A DNA stretch of 36,271 nt. Origin: Acidobacteriota bacterium. Its GTDB lineage: Bacteria; Acidobacteriota; Terriglobia; Terriglobales; Acidobacteriaceae. Shown piece by piece: positions 7,767-16,312 of this stretch. Both the position numbers and the translations under genes were made by a program. Each line of letters opens with the position of its first letter. The stretch's first letter is position 1. The notes under the pieces are model-generated. The model saw nothing but the letters and a program-made list of their open reading frames with translations. It searched no databases and was not told where the DNA came from. The stretch spans positions 48,955-85,225 of the forward strand of contig QIAB01000037.1 of NCBI GenBank assembly GCA_003225455.1, written 5' to 3'.

Positions 7767-8474
7767 TTACACGTCGAAAACCTGATACACGCGCGATGGA
7801 TTCTGGGACTGCAGCAGTGTAATTGCGACGTTGTGTACGGGCACGCCACCCGTGGTTTTTCCTTGCAACTTTCCATGATGCGCATGGCCGTGAATCACCA
7901 GGTCCGCCCCATGTCGATCTACGACTTCAGCGAGGCGAGACGTTCCCAAGAATGCATAGATTTCCGGGGACTCGCCTTCCACCGTGCCCATGATCGGGGA
8001 ATAATGCAATACCACGACTCGCTTTTGCGTGCGCAACTGAGCCATAGCGCGTTCGAGTTTCAGGGCCTCGTCAATTGAGGCACGAACAAAGGCTTTAACC
8101 TCAGGCTCGCCAAATGCGGTGAGAACGCCGCGTCCAAATCCACCGACAAACCCCTTTGTCCCGGCAAAGCCCACGCCATCGCGTTCGTAGGCGCTGCCGT
8201 CGAGAACTTTGATTCCTTCCGCCGTCATCATGTGCATCAGCTCGGCTTCGCGGCCGCTTTCGTAATCGTGATTTCCCAGCACTACCACAGTAGGAACCCG
8301 CAGACGAACCAACGCGTTCAGGAGCGGCTCCATTTCCGCAGGCTGGCCGAAGTTGGTGAGGTCGCCGGCAAGCACGAGCAGGTCAGCGTCATCGCGCACT
8401 TGATTGAGTTGATCGCGCAGCGCGCTGTAGCGCTGAGCGGTAAAGTGCAGATCGGCGGTGGCAGCGATTCTCAT
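7767..8474 (-). CDS. Calcineurin-like metallophosphoesterase
   Basis: A 235-residue protein with all metal-binding motifs of the calcineurin-like phosphoesterases: DLH at residues 8-10, GDLT 37-40, GNHD 67-70, a His in VVLHYSP near 157, and GHAH 196-199. It should bind two metal ions and hydrolyse phosphoester bonds; the substrate is unknown. The compact size and lack of signal peptide indicate a cytoplasmic enzyme of the YkuE/Icc-like single-domain type. It starts 40 bases downstream of the nucleotidyltransferase on the same strand, so the two may share a transcript. Confidence 0.92.
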   Translation of the reverse strand: MRIAATADLHFTAQRYSALRDQLNQVRDDADLLVLAGDLTNFGQPAEMEPLLNALVRLRVPTVVVLGNHDYESGREAELMHMMTAEGIKVLDGSAYERDGVGFAGTKGFVGGFGRGVLTAFGEPEVKAFVRASIDEALKLERAMAQLRTQKRVVVLHYSPIMGTVEGESPEIYAFLGTSRLAEVVDRHGADLVIHGHAHHGKLQGKTTGGVPVHNVAITLLQSQNPSRVYQVFDV

Positions 8475-8514
8475 TGATTAAGTCCGTTGCTCCTGGACGC
8501 CTCGCCATGAACTC

Positions 8515-9351
8515 TCAAAGATTAACCGCGCATCGCTTCGGGAGGCTTATGAGTTTTGGCTCTCTTTTTTGCCGATATTCTTCAAGCAAATTCTCAAGGC
8601 CCCACTCTTTCAAATCAATAGCAAACATAAACTCATCAACGAGGCTGCCCCGAAATCGCGCATTGGGATTCGGATTCTCAATTTCGTTCGCCACACGCGA
8701 AAGCAGCTGTCTCCAGAGCGGACGCGGAACGTAGTCACTGTGAGCCGGGTAAACGAAATGGAATAGGATCAGCGCCCAAAGCAGAATCTCCCAGTGTTCG
8801 CCGGCATGCCGAAGCACGCGATCCCAGTCCAGCCTGCCCTGAGTACCGTAAATGATGTGGGCAATGTCAGCTCCGTCGAACCTCTCGCGGCGGGTGACAA
8901 AAAGCTTCGAAGCCAGAAGTTCCTCCGGCGCAAGCACGCGGGTGGGAACATCCACAATCATGGCCGGATGAGCCAGTTCGATCCATGACAGATCGACCGT
9001 GATTACGGCATTGCTCATGCCGGTAATCAAATCCACGAAGAATCCGTCGCGGTGCGCCTTAGCCAACCAAACCGGGTCAAGAATTTCACAGTGGAACCCG
9101 TGTTCTTGTAGGTAACCAAGCGCCAGCGCCACATCTTCGGAACGAAGAAAAATGTCGAGATCTTTTGTGTAACGGCAAATTCCGGTATGTTTCTGCAGCG
9201 CGAATGCCCCGGCTACGGCGTAGGGAACCTGCCGGTCTTCGAGCACACCCAGCACCTCGCGGTAAAGGCCCTCCTGCTTGCGAGGAATCTTCACGGGGAT
9301 CGATGACGTGTGTCCGCGGCTTTCTGGCGATTTGTCGCGACGGTCCGGCAT
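8515..9351 (-). CDS. Nucleotidyltransferase-fold protein
   Basis: A 278-residue protein with a minimal nucleotidyltransferase core. The sequence VPYAVAGAFALQKHTG (residues 42-57) is a variant of the GG/GS helix motif. It is followed by YTKDLDIFLR (61-70), supplying the DxD metal ligands; a third acidic residue may be in VITVDLSW. The downstream region (LAPEELLASKLFVTRRERFDGADIAHII) is typical of the AbiEii/NTase-like proteins that adenylylate or nucleotidylate targets. No antitoxin-like partner is adjacent, so a toxin role is not indicated. The neighbour is a metallophosphoesterase, so a transfer/hydrolysis pair is conceivable but speculative. The first ~20 residues are polar and may be disordered. 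Confidence 0.8.
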   Translation of the reverse strand: MPDRRDKSPESRGHTSSIPVKIPRKQEGLYREVLGVLEDRQVPYAVAGAFALQKHTGICRYTKDLDIFLRSEDVALALGYLQEHGFHCEILDPVWLAKAHRDGFFVDLITGMSNAVITVDLSWIELAHPAMIVDVPTRVLAPEELLASKLFVTRRERFDGADIAHIIYGTQGRLDWDRVLRHAGEHWEILLWALILFHFVYPAHSDYVPRPLWRQLLSRVANEIENPNPNARFRGSLVDEFMFAIDLKEWGLENLLEEYRQKREPKLISLPKRCAVNL

Positions 9352-9592
9352 GAAGCCGCTTGGATGTGCTTTTCTGACTTATGGTTGCAGTTGCGGTACT
9401 TAGATGAGGCAGCCGCAGCGGCTGCGAGAAAGGGTCATCAGGCAGGCGATGGCCTTCCCTGCGTTTGAAGCCGCCACACATTCCCTTTCTAATGCCGGTG
9501 CGTTAAGTCGCACAGGTGCGCCACCGATGGCTCTTCCAAACACTTTGGCGCAACGGTCCAATCCAAACTCGCATCTTTTGAGCGAACGTCTC

Positions 9593-10405
9593 ATGTCCTC
9601 TACCGCAGATCCCCTGGCAGGCAAGCCAGCTCTTGCTCCTATCGGCGCTGAAAGCGATGGACGTTCTCTTGCCCAACGCATCGCGGAGCTTGGCGAATGG
9701 TTTCACAATCTCGACCTTCATGGAGTTCACACGGCTCCCCGTCACTTTCTTGGCGACTTTCCCAACATCAAGTGGCAACCGATCGGCAAAGCAATCCCGC
9801 AGGATCTCACTGGCGCCACTGTGCTCGATATCGGCTGCAATGGCGGGTTCTACTCTATCCAGATGAAGCAGCGCGGAGCGCGCCGAGTACTTGGCATCGA
9901 CGTAGATGATCGCTACTTAAATCAGGCGCGCTTTGCGGCAAATACTCTGGGCCTAGACATTGAATTTAAAAAGTGTTCTGTATATTCCGCGGACGAAATT
10001 TCCGGTCAATTTGATTATGTGCTGTTGATGGGCGTTTTCTATCACCTGCGCTATCCCCTCTTTGCACTCGACAAAGTGATTAAGAAAGTTGCTGGCAAGC
10101 TGGTGTTCCAGACCATGATTCGCGGCTCGGAAGAGGCGCGAATATGGGAAGACGACTATCCATTCTGGAACAAGGAAATCTTCCGAGACCCGGACTTCCC
10201 GGCGGTGTATTTCATCGAGAAGAGCTACTCCCACGATTACACAAACTGGTGGATTCCGAACCGCGCAGCAGTTGAGGCGATGCTCCGCAGTTCGGGGCTG
10301 GAGATTTTAGAGCGCCCGGAATCAGAGACGTGGATCTGCGAACCGCGCCGGAGCACACAACGCGGACGCTACATTTTGGATTTGGAACTAGAAGGGACGT
10401 TATGA
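9593..10405 (+). CDS. CmoB-like SAM-dependent methyltransferase of the glycosyltransferase cluster
   Basis: From the ATG at 9593 the protein has 270 residues. It resembles tRNA U34 carboxymethyltransferase CmoB: WFHNLDLHGVHTAP (36-49), the SAM-binding loop VLDIGCNGGFYS (77-88), GIDVDD (101-106) and GVFYHLRYPL (147-156), plus a conserved NWWIPN segment. The context is not tRNA modification: it heads a run of sugar-nucleotide SDRs, a B12-type radical SAM enzyme and glycosyltransferases. I recall an NCBI family of exactly this kind (TIGR04290, Rta_06860-like methyltransferases), but have not checked it. The likely role is methylation or carboxymethylation of a sugar or small intermediate. The frame is open back to 9404, but that extra part is non-conserved, so the later ATG is preferred. 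Confidence 0.85.
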   Translation: MSSTADPLAGKPALAPIGAESDGRSLAQRIAELGEWFHNLDLHGVHTAPRHFLGDFPNIKWQPIGKAIPQDLTGATVLDIGCNGGFYSIQMKQRGARRVLGIDVDDRYLNQARFAANTLGLDIEFKKCSVYSADEISGQFDYVLLMGVFYHLRYPLFALDKVIKKVAGKLVFQTMIRGSEEARIWEDDYPFWNKEIFRDPDFPAVYFIEKSYSHDYTNWWIPNRAAVEAMLRSSGLEILERPESETWICEPRRSTQRGRYILDLELEGTL

Positions 10406-10501
10406 GACTTCTGCCTGCGAGTGGCGTGCCGCTTCGCGCGTGAGTGCTCACTGGAAGCGGAGTAGGCCGCCGCAAAAATCTAAATTGTTTCCAGGGGAGC
10501 C

Positions 10502-11452
10502 ATGGTCGAAGCGGTAATGTTGTGGAACGAGCCAAACAACCTATCGCATTGGGACTTCCATATTGATCCTGAATGGAGGCTCTTTGCGGAGATGACGATT
10601 GCTGCAGCGCGCGTGATTCGAGAGATCAATCCAGATCTCACGATCGCGCTGGGCGGCATGTCTCCTGTAGACGCGAACTTTGTGCGCTTGCTGGCCGGGC
10701 ACGGTGTATTGGACCACATCGACGTGGTTGCGATTCATGGCTTTCCTCTCGATTGGAACCACTGGAGCATCCATGAGTGGCCAGGAAAGGTCGAAGAGAT
10801 TCGCCGCGTGAGCAATAGGCCAGTGTGGGTTTCGGAAGCTGGAGCCTCGTCGTTCGGCGCAGAAGAAGTGCAGGCGTTCGGTGTGAAACGAACGGCGGAG
10901 TTGCTCCTGCCCATTGTCGATCGGGTGCACTGGTACAGCCTCTTTGACCTGCCTTCTAACTGGACCGCCACTACCCGCCACAAAGAAGCAGAAGGCAGCG
11001 CTTACTACCGGCATTACTACATGGGATTGGTGCGGGAAGACGGCAGTCCAAAAGCGGCGAGCTCGTGTTTTCCGCAAGGCTTGGGAATCTGTCAGTGGTT
11101 TCATTTCGAGGACCCACGGCTAAGTTCCGCAGTGGAGTGGTTGCGCAAACTGAAAGTCCGCTATCTGCGAACCGGCCTGAGCTGGGCGGACTCATACCGT
11201 CCTGGCGCAGAAGCCTGGTTCGACCAGCAAATGCAAGCGCTGGAGGAATTTGATATCACCATGACTCTCTGCTTTACGCCCGAGCATCTAGGCCAAGCGC
11301 CGCATTACACCAGCCCTCCCAAAAATCCTGAGGATTTTGCGAATTTTGCGGCGTGGGCGGTTCAAAAGTATGCCCTGGTCAGCCGAAAAAGTCTCAGCCT
11401 GAGCGGCTTGGACGGAAGGAATCGGTTCCAACGGCAACCATGGAAGCGATAA
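10502..11452 (+). CDS. Clan-A glycoside-hydrolase-like protein (beta-xylosidase-like)
   Basis: A 316-residue protein that starts abruptly with MVEAVMLWNEPNN, i.e. at the acid/base Glu (Glu10) strand of a GH39/GH5-type TIM barrel. The putative nucleophile is Glu112 in VWVSEAG, with HWYSLFDLP near 143-151. From about residue 194 a second segment (LGICQWFHFEDPRLSSAVEWLRKL, LRTGLSWAD, LCFTPEHLG) looks like the early strands of the same kind of barrel, so the order appears permuted relative to ordinary GH39 enzymes. No signal peptide, so cytoplasmic. AGGGGAG immediately precedes the ATG. After Tyr290 the frame gives a non-family-like tail; the +2 frame gives a Pro/Lys-rich tail ending at 11460, so a one-base indel near 11372-11376 is possible. 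The role in the cluster is unknown: trimming, transfer or binding of the glycan. Confidence 0.72.
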   Translation: MVEAVMLWNEPNNLSHWDFHIDPEWRLFAEMTIAAARVIREINPDLTIALGGMSPVDANFVRLLAGHGVLDHIDVVAIHGFPLDWNHWSIHEWPGKVEEIRRVSNRPVWVSEAGASSFGAEEVQAFGVKRTAELLLPIVDRVHWYSLFDLPSNWTATTRHKEAEGSAYYRHYYMGLVREDGSPKAASSCFPQGLGICQWFHFEDPRLSSAVEWLRKLKVRYLRTGLSWADSYRPGAEAWFDQQMQALEEFDITMTLCFTPEHLGQAPHYTSPPKNPEDFANFAAWAVQKYALVSRKSLSLSGLDGRNRFQRQPWKR

Positions 11453-11674
11453 GAAATTGAATTTCGCTATCGCCCAAGGCTGCGACGGGCAGTACGCTGG
11501 CGAACAGAGGGGTTACAGCGTAAGTGTTTACTCGAGAAACATTAGTTTCTAGGCAGCGCGGTTTGAGGTACTTTCATCCAACTTTCCGCCCAGAGAACGT
11601 CACCGGGTGGTGCTTCCCTATATTTCCGCATCCGTATCGACGTTCTTGTAGCCCAGGGCAGGGAGCCAAGGTTA

Positions 11675-12796
11675 GTGGGCAAGAAAGTCCTGATTACCGG
11701 CGGCGCCGGATTTGTAGGATCACACACCGCGGACGCTCTAATTCGAAAAGGCCACACCGTTCGCATCTACGACAATCTGACTGAGCAGGTGCACGCAGCC
11801 GGAGCCGCGCCCGCTTACCTGCCGCCGGAAGCGGAATTCGTGCGCGGAGACATGCGTGACCTGGACACCTTATCTAAGGCTGTGCGCGGCGTCGACGTGA
11901 TCTATCACTTAGCAGCAGCAATTGGCGTTGGGCAATCGATGTACGAGATCGCGTATTACACCGCTGTAAACAATCAGGGCACAGCCAATCTGCTGCAGGC
12001 TCTGCTCGATTCACATGTACAGCAGGAGAAAATTATTGTTGCCTCCTCGATGTCCATCTACGGTGAGGGCAAGTACCTCTGTCAGGAGTGTGGTCCCGTA
12101 GCGCCGCCTCCGCGGCCAGCAGCACAGCTAAGAGAAAAGCGGTGGGAAACGGCGTGTCCGCATTGCGGAGAAATCGCGACTCCGGTTCCGACCGATGAAA
12201 GCAAACCGTCGCAATCGACGTCCATTTATGCGCTCTCAAAAAAAGATCAAGAGGAAATGCTGCTGCTTTTTGGCCGTACCTACGGAATTCCAGTCGTTGC
12301 ATTGCGGTACTTCAATATTTACGGCGCTCGGCAATCGCTCTCGAACCCCTACACCGGAGTGGCGGCAATCTTCGCCTCGCGGCTAATGAACAAAAATTCG
12401 CCCATTGTGTTTGAAGACGGCAGGCAGATGCGCGACTTCGTCTGCGTGCACGACGTCGTACAGGCGAACCTCTTGGCCATGGAAAATCCGGCAGCAGACG
12501 GGCGCGCACTGAATGTAGGCTCGGGACACCCTGTCACGATCGCTGAAATTGCCAGCGAACTGAGCGCAGCGCTCGGGCGGCCGCCGCTGATGGAGATTAC
12601 TGGCAAATATCGCGCTGGCGACATCCGGCATTGTTTTGGAGACATTTCCCTAATTGTGGATTTGCTGGGCTACCGGCCGCGAGTGCGGCTCAATCAGGGA
12701 ATACAGGAGCTGGTCGATTGGCTGAAGTCACAGGAAACGAGCGATCGAGTGGAGGACGCGATGGAGCGGCTGAACGTGTACGGTTTGGTGGCATGA
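11675..12796 (+). CDS. NAD-dependent epimerase/dehydratase with CxxC/CxxC insertion
   Basis: A 373-residue extended SDR acting on a nucleotide sugar (family knowledge). It has the Rossmann motif GGAGFVGSH (9-17), IYDNL (31-35), YHLAAAIGVG (77-86) and the catalytic pair in YALSK (Tyr185, Lys189), then RYFNIYGARQ and GSGHPVTI. Unusual: between the Ser-containing strand ASSMSIYG and the catalytic Tyr is an insertion with C136-x2-C139 and C161-x2-C164, which could bind zinc. The start is a GTG at 11675, with GGGAGCC upstream. Its TGA overlaps the next ATG (ATGA at 12793-12796), so translation is coupled. The exact sugar reaction (4-epimerase, 4,6-dehydratase or other) cannot be told from sequence alone. 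Confidence 0.9.
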   Translation: MGKKVLITGGAGFVGSHTADALIRKGHTVRIYDNLTEQVHAAGAAPAYLPPEAEFVRGDMRDLDTLSKAVRGVDVIYHLAAAIGVGQSMYEIAYYTAVNNQGTANLLQALLDSHVQQEKIIVASSMSIYGEGKYLCQECGPVAPPPRPAAQLREKRWETACPHCGEIATPVPTDESKPSQSTSIYALSKKDQEEMLLLFGRTYGIPVVALRYFNIYGARQSLSNPYTGVAAIFASRLMNKNSPIVFEDGRQMRDFVCVHDVVQANLLAMENPAADGRALNVGSGHPVTIAEIASELSAALGRPPLMEITGKYRAGDIRHCFGDISLIVDLLGYRPRVRLNQGIQELVDWLKSQETSDRVEDAMERLNVYGLVA

Positions 12797-13941
12797 CGTT
12801 GAGTCCAGATCCGCATTTTTCAGGTAAATGGGGTTCCGTGAACAAAGTAGTGCCATTTCGTTCGGTAGTGATTTTTGGAGGCGCCGGATTCGTCGGCTCG
12901 AATTGGGCGTATCGGCTGCTAAAAACTACTGAGGCCAAAGTGCACATCTTCGACAATTTGTCGCGTCGTGGAGTGCAGCACAATGTCAGTTGGTTGCGGC
13001 ATGCAGCTGGAGATTCTGAGCGCCTGAAGATCACGGTAGGAGACGTTCGCGATGCAACGCTGGTACAACGTGCGGTGCAGCCGGCAACCGAAGTGTACAA
13101 CTTCGCTGCGCAAGTCGCGGTGACTGCCTCCATTGATGATCCCCGCGAAGACTTTGAGACGAACCTAGGGGGAGCGCTGAACATTCTTGAAGCGGCACGG
13201 AAGAGCGGGCACAAACCCTTTCTCCTGTTTACATCAACGAATAAAGTTTACGGCCATCTCATCTCCCAAAGCCTGACCGTCACGCCGAAGCGCTACACGT
13301 GCACCGATCAGCAAGGAGTGAACGAATCGCAGCCTCTTGATTTCTACTCGCCGTACGGCTGTTCCAAAGGCGCCGCTGATCAGTACGTTCACGATTACAG
13401 CAGGATCTTCGGATTGCCCACGGTCGTCTTTCGCATGTCATGCATTGCTGGTCCCCGGCAGTTTGGCACGGAAGATCAGGGCTGGGTCGCGCACTTTCTT
13501 TACTCGGCGCTTCAGGACCGGCCGGTAACGATCTACGGCGATGGCCGCCAGGTTCGAGATGTGCTGTATGTAGAGGATCTCGTGCATGCGTTCGAATTGG
13601 TGCGAGCACGCGTGGAGACCACCGGAGGCGAGATCTACAACGTGGGTGGTGGGCTGGAGAATTCGACGTCGCTGTTGGAGCTCATCGCTGAAATTGAACA
13701 CGTAACCGGCAAAAAGCTGCGATACGAAACGAATTTGCCTCGACCGGGAGATCAACCCTTCTATGTAACTGATTTTTCCAAACTGCGCCGTCACACCGGC
13801 TGGGAACCGAAGGTGAGTCTGCCTCGCATTCTGGCACACATGTACGCATGGTGGAGGCAGAATCGCGATCTGTTTCCTGCCGCTGTGCCCCCTCAGGTGC
13901 CGATCCCGGCTCTTCAGCGCGCGCCGGAGGTGGCATCGTGA
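12793..13941 (+). CDS. NAD-dependent epimerase, CDP-paratose 2-epimerase-like
   Basis: A 382-residue extended SDR from the ATG at 12793. Motifs are FGGAGFVGSN for NAD binding, IFDNLSRRGVQHNVSWLR, YNFAAQVAVTASIDDP, FTSTNKVYG and the catalytic YGCSK. The NLSRRG..HN..WL signature and the TNKVYG motif are those of CDP-paratose/CDP-tyvelose 2-epimerase-like enzymes, so a 2-epimerase acting on a deoxy or ordinary nucleotide sugar is the best guess. The frame is open upstream to 12631, but that part is only the antisense-like extension inside the preceding gene. The ATGA overlap with the upstream gene and GTGA overlap with the downstream gene place it in the middle of a coupled operon. Confidence 0.9.
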   Translation: MTLSPDPHFSGKWGSVNKVVPFRSVVIFGGAGFVGSNWAYRLLKTTEAKVHIFDNLSRRGVQHNVSWLRHAAGDSERLKITVGDVRDATLVQRAVQPATEVYNFAAQVAVTASIDDPREDFETNLGGALNILEAARKSGHKPFLLFTSTNKVYGHLISQSLTVTPKRYTCTDQQGVNESQPLDFYSPYGCSKGAADQYVHDYSRIFGLPTVVFRMSCIAGPRQFGTEDQGWVAHFLYSALQDRPVTIYGDGRQVRDVLYVEDLVHAFELVRARVETTGGEIYNVGGGLENSTSLLELIAEIEHVTGKKLRYETNLPRPGDQPFYVTDFSKLRRHTGWEPKVSLPRILAHMYAWWRQNRDLFPAAVPPQVPIPALQRAPEVAS

Positions 13942-15224
13942 AGTTTGCCTTGGTTAATCCGGCGTGGAGCTTCCAAGGTTCGACGTATTTCGGTTGCCAG
14001 GAGCCGCATTATCCGCTTGAATTATTATTTGCGTTCGACAAGATTAAAGAAGGCGGACATGATCCGATCCTGATTGATGCCCAGGTGGAAAAGCTGACGG
14101 CGGCGCAGGTCAAGCGACGCTTGGATGAGTTTCATCCCAATTTTCTGGTAATTCCTACTGCGCCATCATATTTATTCTGGCGCTGCCCGCCTCCCGAGTT
14201 GCGGGTTCCGCGCAAATGGTTCGCGGAACTTGGAGACGGAGCAGTCAAAGTAGCGATCGGGCCGCATCCATCAGCAACCCCATCCGCGACATTGCGCAAA
14301 TTGAACTGCGACGTCGCCATGCGTGGCGAGCCCGACGAGACCTTGGTTCAACTCGCATCGCGCCCATGGACCGAAATCGATGGCTGTTGCTGGAAAGACG
14401 AGAACGGCGTACACCTGAGTCCGTCGTTGGCCGTTACCGATATGAGAGGTCTCGGCACGCTTAGCTTCGATGATTACAACGTCGAAGCGCATCAGCATCG
14501 GCATCACGTTTTTAGCGGCTGCGGGCGCGGCGCTGAACTGGAGTTTGCCCGCGGATGCCCGTGGAACTGCACCTTCTGCAATAAGACTTTGTTTCGCAAT
14601 AAATTTCGTGAGCGCGATGTGGACGCCGTTCTTGCAGAGGTCGATAACCTCATGGCGCGCGGAGTGAGCTACATCTACTGGATTGATGAGATCTTCGGCG
14701 TCGGAAAGAATGTGCGCCGACTGCTTGAAGAGCTACGTCATCGGCCTATTTCCATCGGACTGCAAACCCGAATCGATCTCTGGGATGAAGAAGCCCTCGA
14801 TCTCCTCGGCCAGGCGCATTGCATCTCCATGGAGTGCGGGATTGAATCGATCACCGATGAGGGCCGAGACGAACTAAACAAGAACTGCCGCATGTCAACT
14901 GAGAGGCTCTCCCGGTTGCTGATCTATGCAAAGGAGCGCATCCCTTGGGTGCAGGCGAACCTCATTCTTACCGACCATGACAATCGCGATGAGATTTGCA
15001 CTTGGCAGAAGAATCTGAAGAAATATGGCGTCTGGGTGAGCGAACCGGTGCCGATGTTCCCTTATCCAGGCACGCCACTGTACACGCAGATGTTCGGCCC
15101 ACCGGACGACCAAGCTTGGGAACGCGCTCACCATTATTACACTGGCATGTTCCGCGAAAAAGATTACAGCGATATTCAGGAGCCGCATCCGGCGCGAATT
15201 GAGGATCTTGAATGCACGTGTTAA
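13938..15224 (+). CDS. B12-binding-domain radical SAM enzyme
   Basis: A 428-residue protein started by GTG at 13938, overlapping the previous stop as GTGA and preceded by GGAGG. The N-terminal ~140 residues have the layout of a cobalamin-binding Rossmann domain (VKFALVNPAW, YPLELLFAFDKIKEGGHDPILIDAQ, GPHPSATP), but I see no DxHxxG motif, so base-off His ligation to cobalamin is doubtful. The radical SAM domain has the [4Fe-4S] cysteines C207-x3-C211-x2-C214 in ARGCPWNCTFCNK and later ISMECGIES. Family knowledge: such enzymes methylate unactivated carbons or phosphorus, or rearrange carbon skeletons. Here the substrate is probably a sugar, lipid or other intermediate of the surrounding pathway. 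I recall a matching NCBI family (TIGR04295), unchecked. Confidence 0.88.
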   Translation: MKFALVNPAWSFQGSTYFGCQEPHYPLELLFAFDKIKEGGHDPILIDAQVEKLTAAQVKRRLDEFHPNFLVIPTAPSYLFWRCPPPELRVPRKWFAELGDGAVKVAIGPHPSATPSATLRKLNCDVAMRGEPDETLVQLASRPWTEIDGCCWKDENGVHLSPSLAVTDMRGLGTLSFDDYNVEAHQHRHHVFSGCGRGAELEFARGCPWNCTFCNKTLFRNKFRERDVDAVLAEVDNLMARGVSYIYWIDEIFGVGKNVRRLLEELRHRPISIGLQTRIDLWDEEALDLLGQAHCISMECGIESITDEGRDELNKNCRMSTERLSRLLIYAKERIPWVQANLILTDHDNRDEICTWQKNLKKYGVWVSEPVPMFPYPGTPLYTQMFGPPDDQAWERAHHYYTGMFREKDYSDIQEPHPARIEDLECTC

Positions 15225-16312
15225 TGACCGCGGATACTGTGGGTGGTGTCTGGACCTACACCCGGGAATTGGTGAGCGGATTAATAGAGCAGGGCATTCG
15301 CGTGAGTTTGGTGAGCTTAGGCAAACTGCCGTCGCCGAACCAGACAACATGGATGGATGCTCTGCCGGAACTGGACTACCGTCCTACGGACTACCGGCTG
15401 GAGTGGATGCAAGATTCGGAGCGGGATGTTGAAGAATCCAGCAATTACCTGGAATCGGTAATTCGTGAGGTTCGCCCTGACCTCTTGCATTTGAATCAAT
15501 ATTGCTACGGCACGGTTTCGCCAGAAATCCCGCGGATTGTCGTTGCCCACAGCGACGTTGTGAGCTGGTGGGTGGCGGTTCACGGGCATGAACCCAAAGA
15601 AACTCCGTGGATTCGCTGGTATCGCGATACGGTGACCAGCGGATTAGGATGCGCCGATGTGGTCATCGCACCTTCGCAATGGATGCTGGATGTTCTCCGG
15701 ACTTACTACACGCGCCCTAGCTTCGGAGTAGTGGTTCACAATGGCTGCAATCCAGCGCGGTTCGATCCTGATCTGCCGAAAAAAGATTTCGTCCTCTCAG
15801 TTGGCCGGCTCTGGGACAAAGCGAAGCAGGTCTCGCTCTTGTTGCAACGCGATCAGGCAATTCCAGTGTGCATCGCAGGATCTGGAGAAGAGCCCGGAAG
15901 GGAGGCCACTTGCGAGGATGGACCAAAGAGCAAGAATCCGAAATTGAAAGGGTCGCAATCTTCCGAGCAGTTGCGCTGCATGTTTGCCGAAGCTTCCGTC
16001 TATGCCGCGACTTCTTGTTATGAGCCATTTGGCCTTGCTGCTTTGGAGGCCGCCTTCTCACGATGTGCTCTGGTAGCGAACGACATTCCTACCTTTCACG
16101 AGCTGTGGGGGGATTCGGCCTGCTACTTCCGGCACAACGATCCTGACGACCTTGCCGCGACTATCACCGCTTTGAGCCGCGATGAGGAAATGCGCAGTAC
16201 ATACGCGGAGGCCGCTTTTGAAACGGCGCGAGCGAAGGTCACTGCAGAAAAGATGATTGCCCAGTACACGGCCCTGTATCAAACCGTCACATCTGCCGAG
16301 GCAGTGGCATGA
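15212..16312 (+). CDS. GT4-type glycosyltransferase
   Basis: A 366-residue GT-B glycosyltransferase. The N-terminal acceptor domain starts MHVLMTADTVGGVWTYTREL (Gly-rich GGVWTY loop). The C-terminal donor domain has LSVGRLWDKAKQ and the E-x7-E motif EPFGLAALE, typical of retaining GT4 enzymes that transfer sugars from nucleotide donors. Unusual: the region after VCIAGSGEE carries a polar, Lys-rich insertion (about residues 228-248) where the fold normally has a compact strand-loop. It overlaps the radical SAM gene by 13 bases and the next gene by ATGA, so it is part of the same coupled operon. The donor and acceptor sugars are unknown. Confidence 0.9.
   Translation: MHVLMTADTVGGVWTYTRELVSGLIEQGIRVSLVSLGKLPSPNQTTWMDALPELDYRPTDYRLEWMQDSERDVEESSNYLESVIREVRPDLLHLNQYCYGTVSPEIPRIVVAHSDVVSWWVAVHGHEPKETPWIRWYRDTVTSGLGCADVVIAPSQWMLDVLRTYYTRPSFGVVVHNGCNPARFDPDLPKKDFVLSVGRLWDKAKQVSLLLQRDQAIPVCIAGSGEEPGREATCEDGPKSKNPKLKGSQSSEQLRCMFAEASVYAATSCYEPFGLAALEAAFSRCALVANDIPTFHELWGDSACYFRHNDPDDLAATITALSRDEEMRSTYAEAAFETARAKVTAEKMIAQYTALYQTVTSAEAVA

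Noticed and set aside
8515-9351. AbiEii-type toxin of a toxin/antitoxin pair
   Set aside because: The fold fits a nucleotidyltransferase, but there is no adjacent AbiEi-like antitoxin gene.
9404-9592. 63-residue extension of the methyltransferase
   Set aside because: No similarity to CmoB-like proteins; the family-like region begins after the ATG at 9593.
9593-10405. True CmoB (tRNA uridine 5-oxyacetic acid synthesis)
   Set aside because: Motifs are similar, but the context is glycosyltransferases and SDRs, with no cmoA.
12631-12792. 54-residue N-terminal extension of the second SDR
   Set aside because: Lies within the preceding SDR gene; the ATGA overlap and the homology start support the ATG at 12793.
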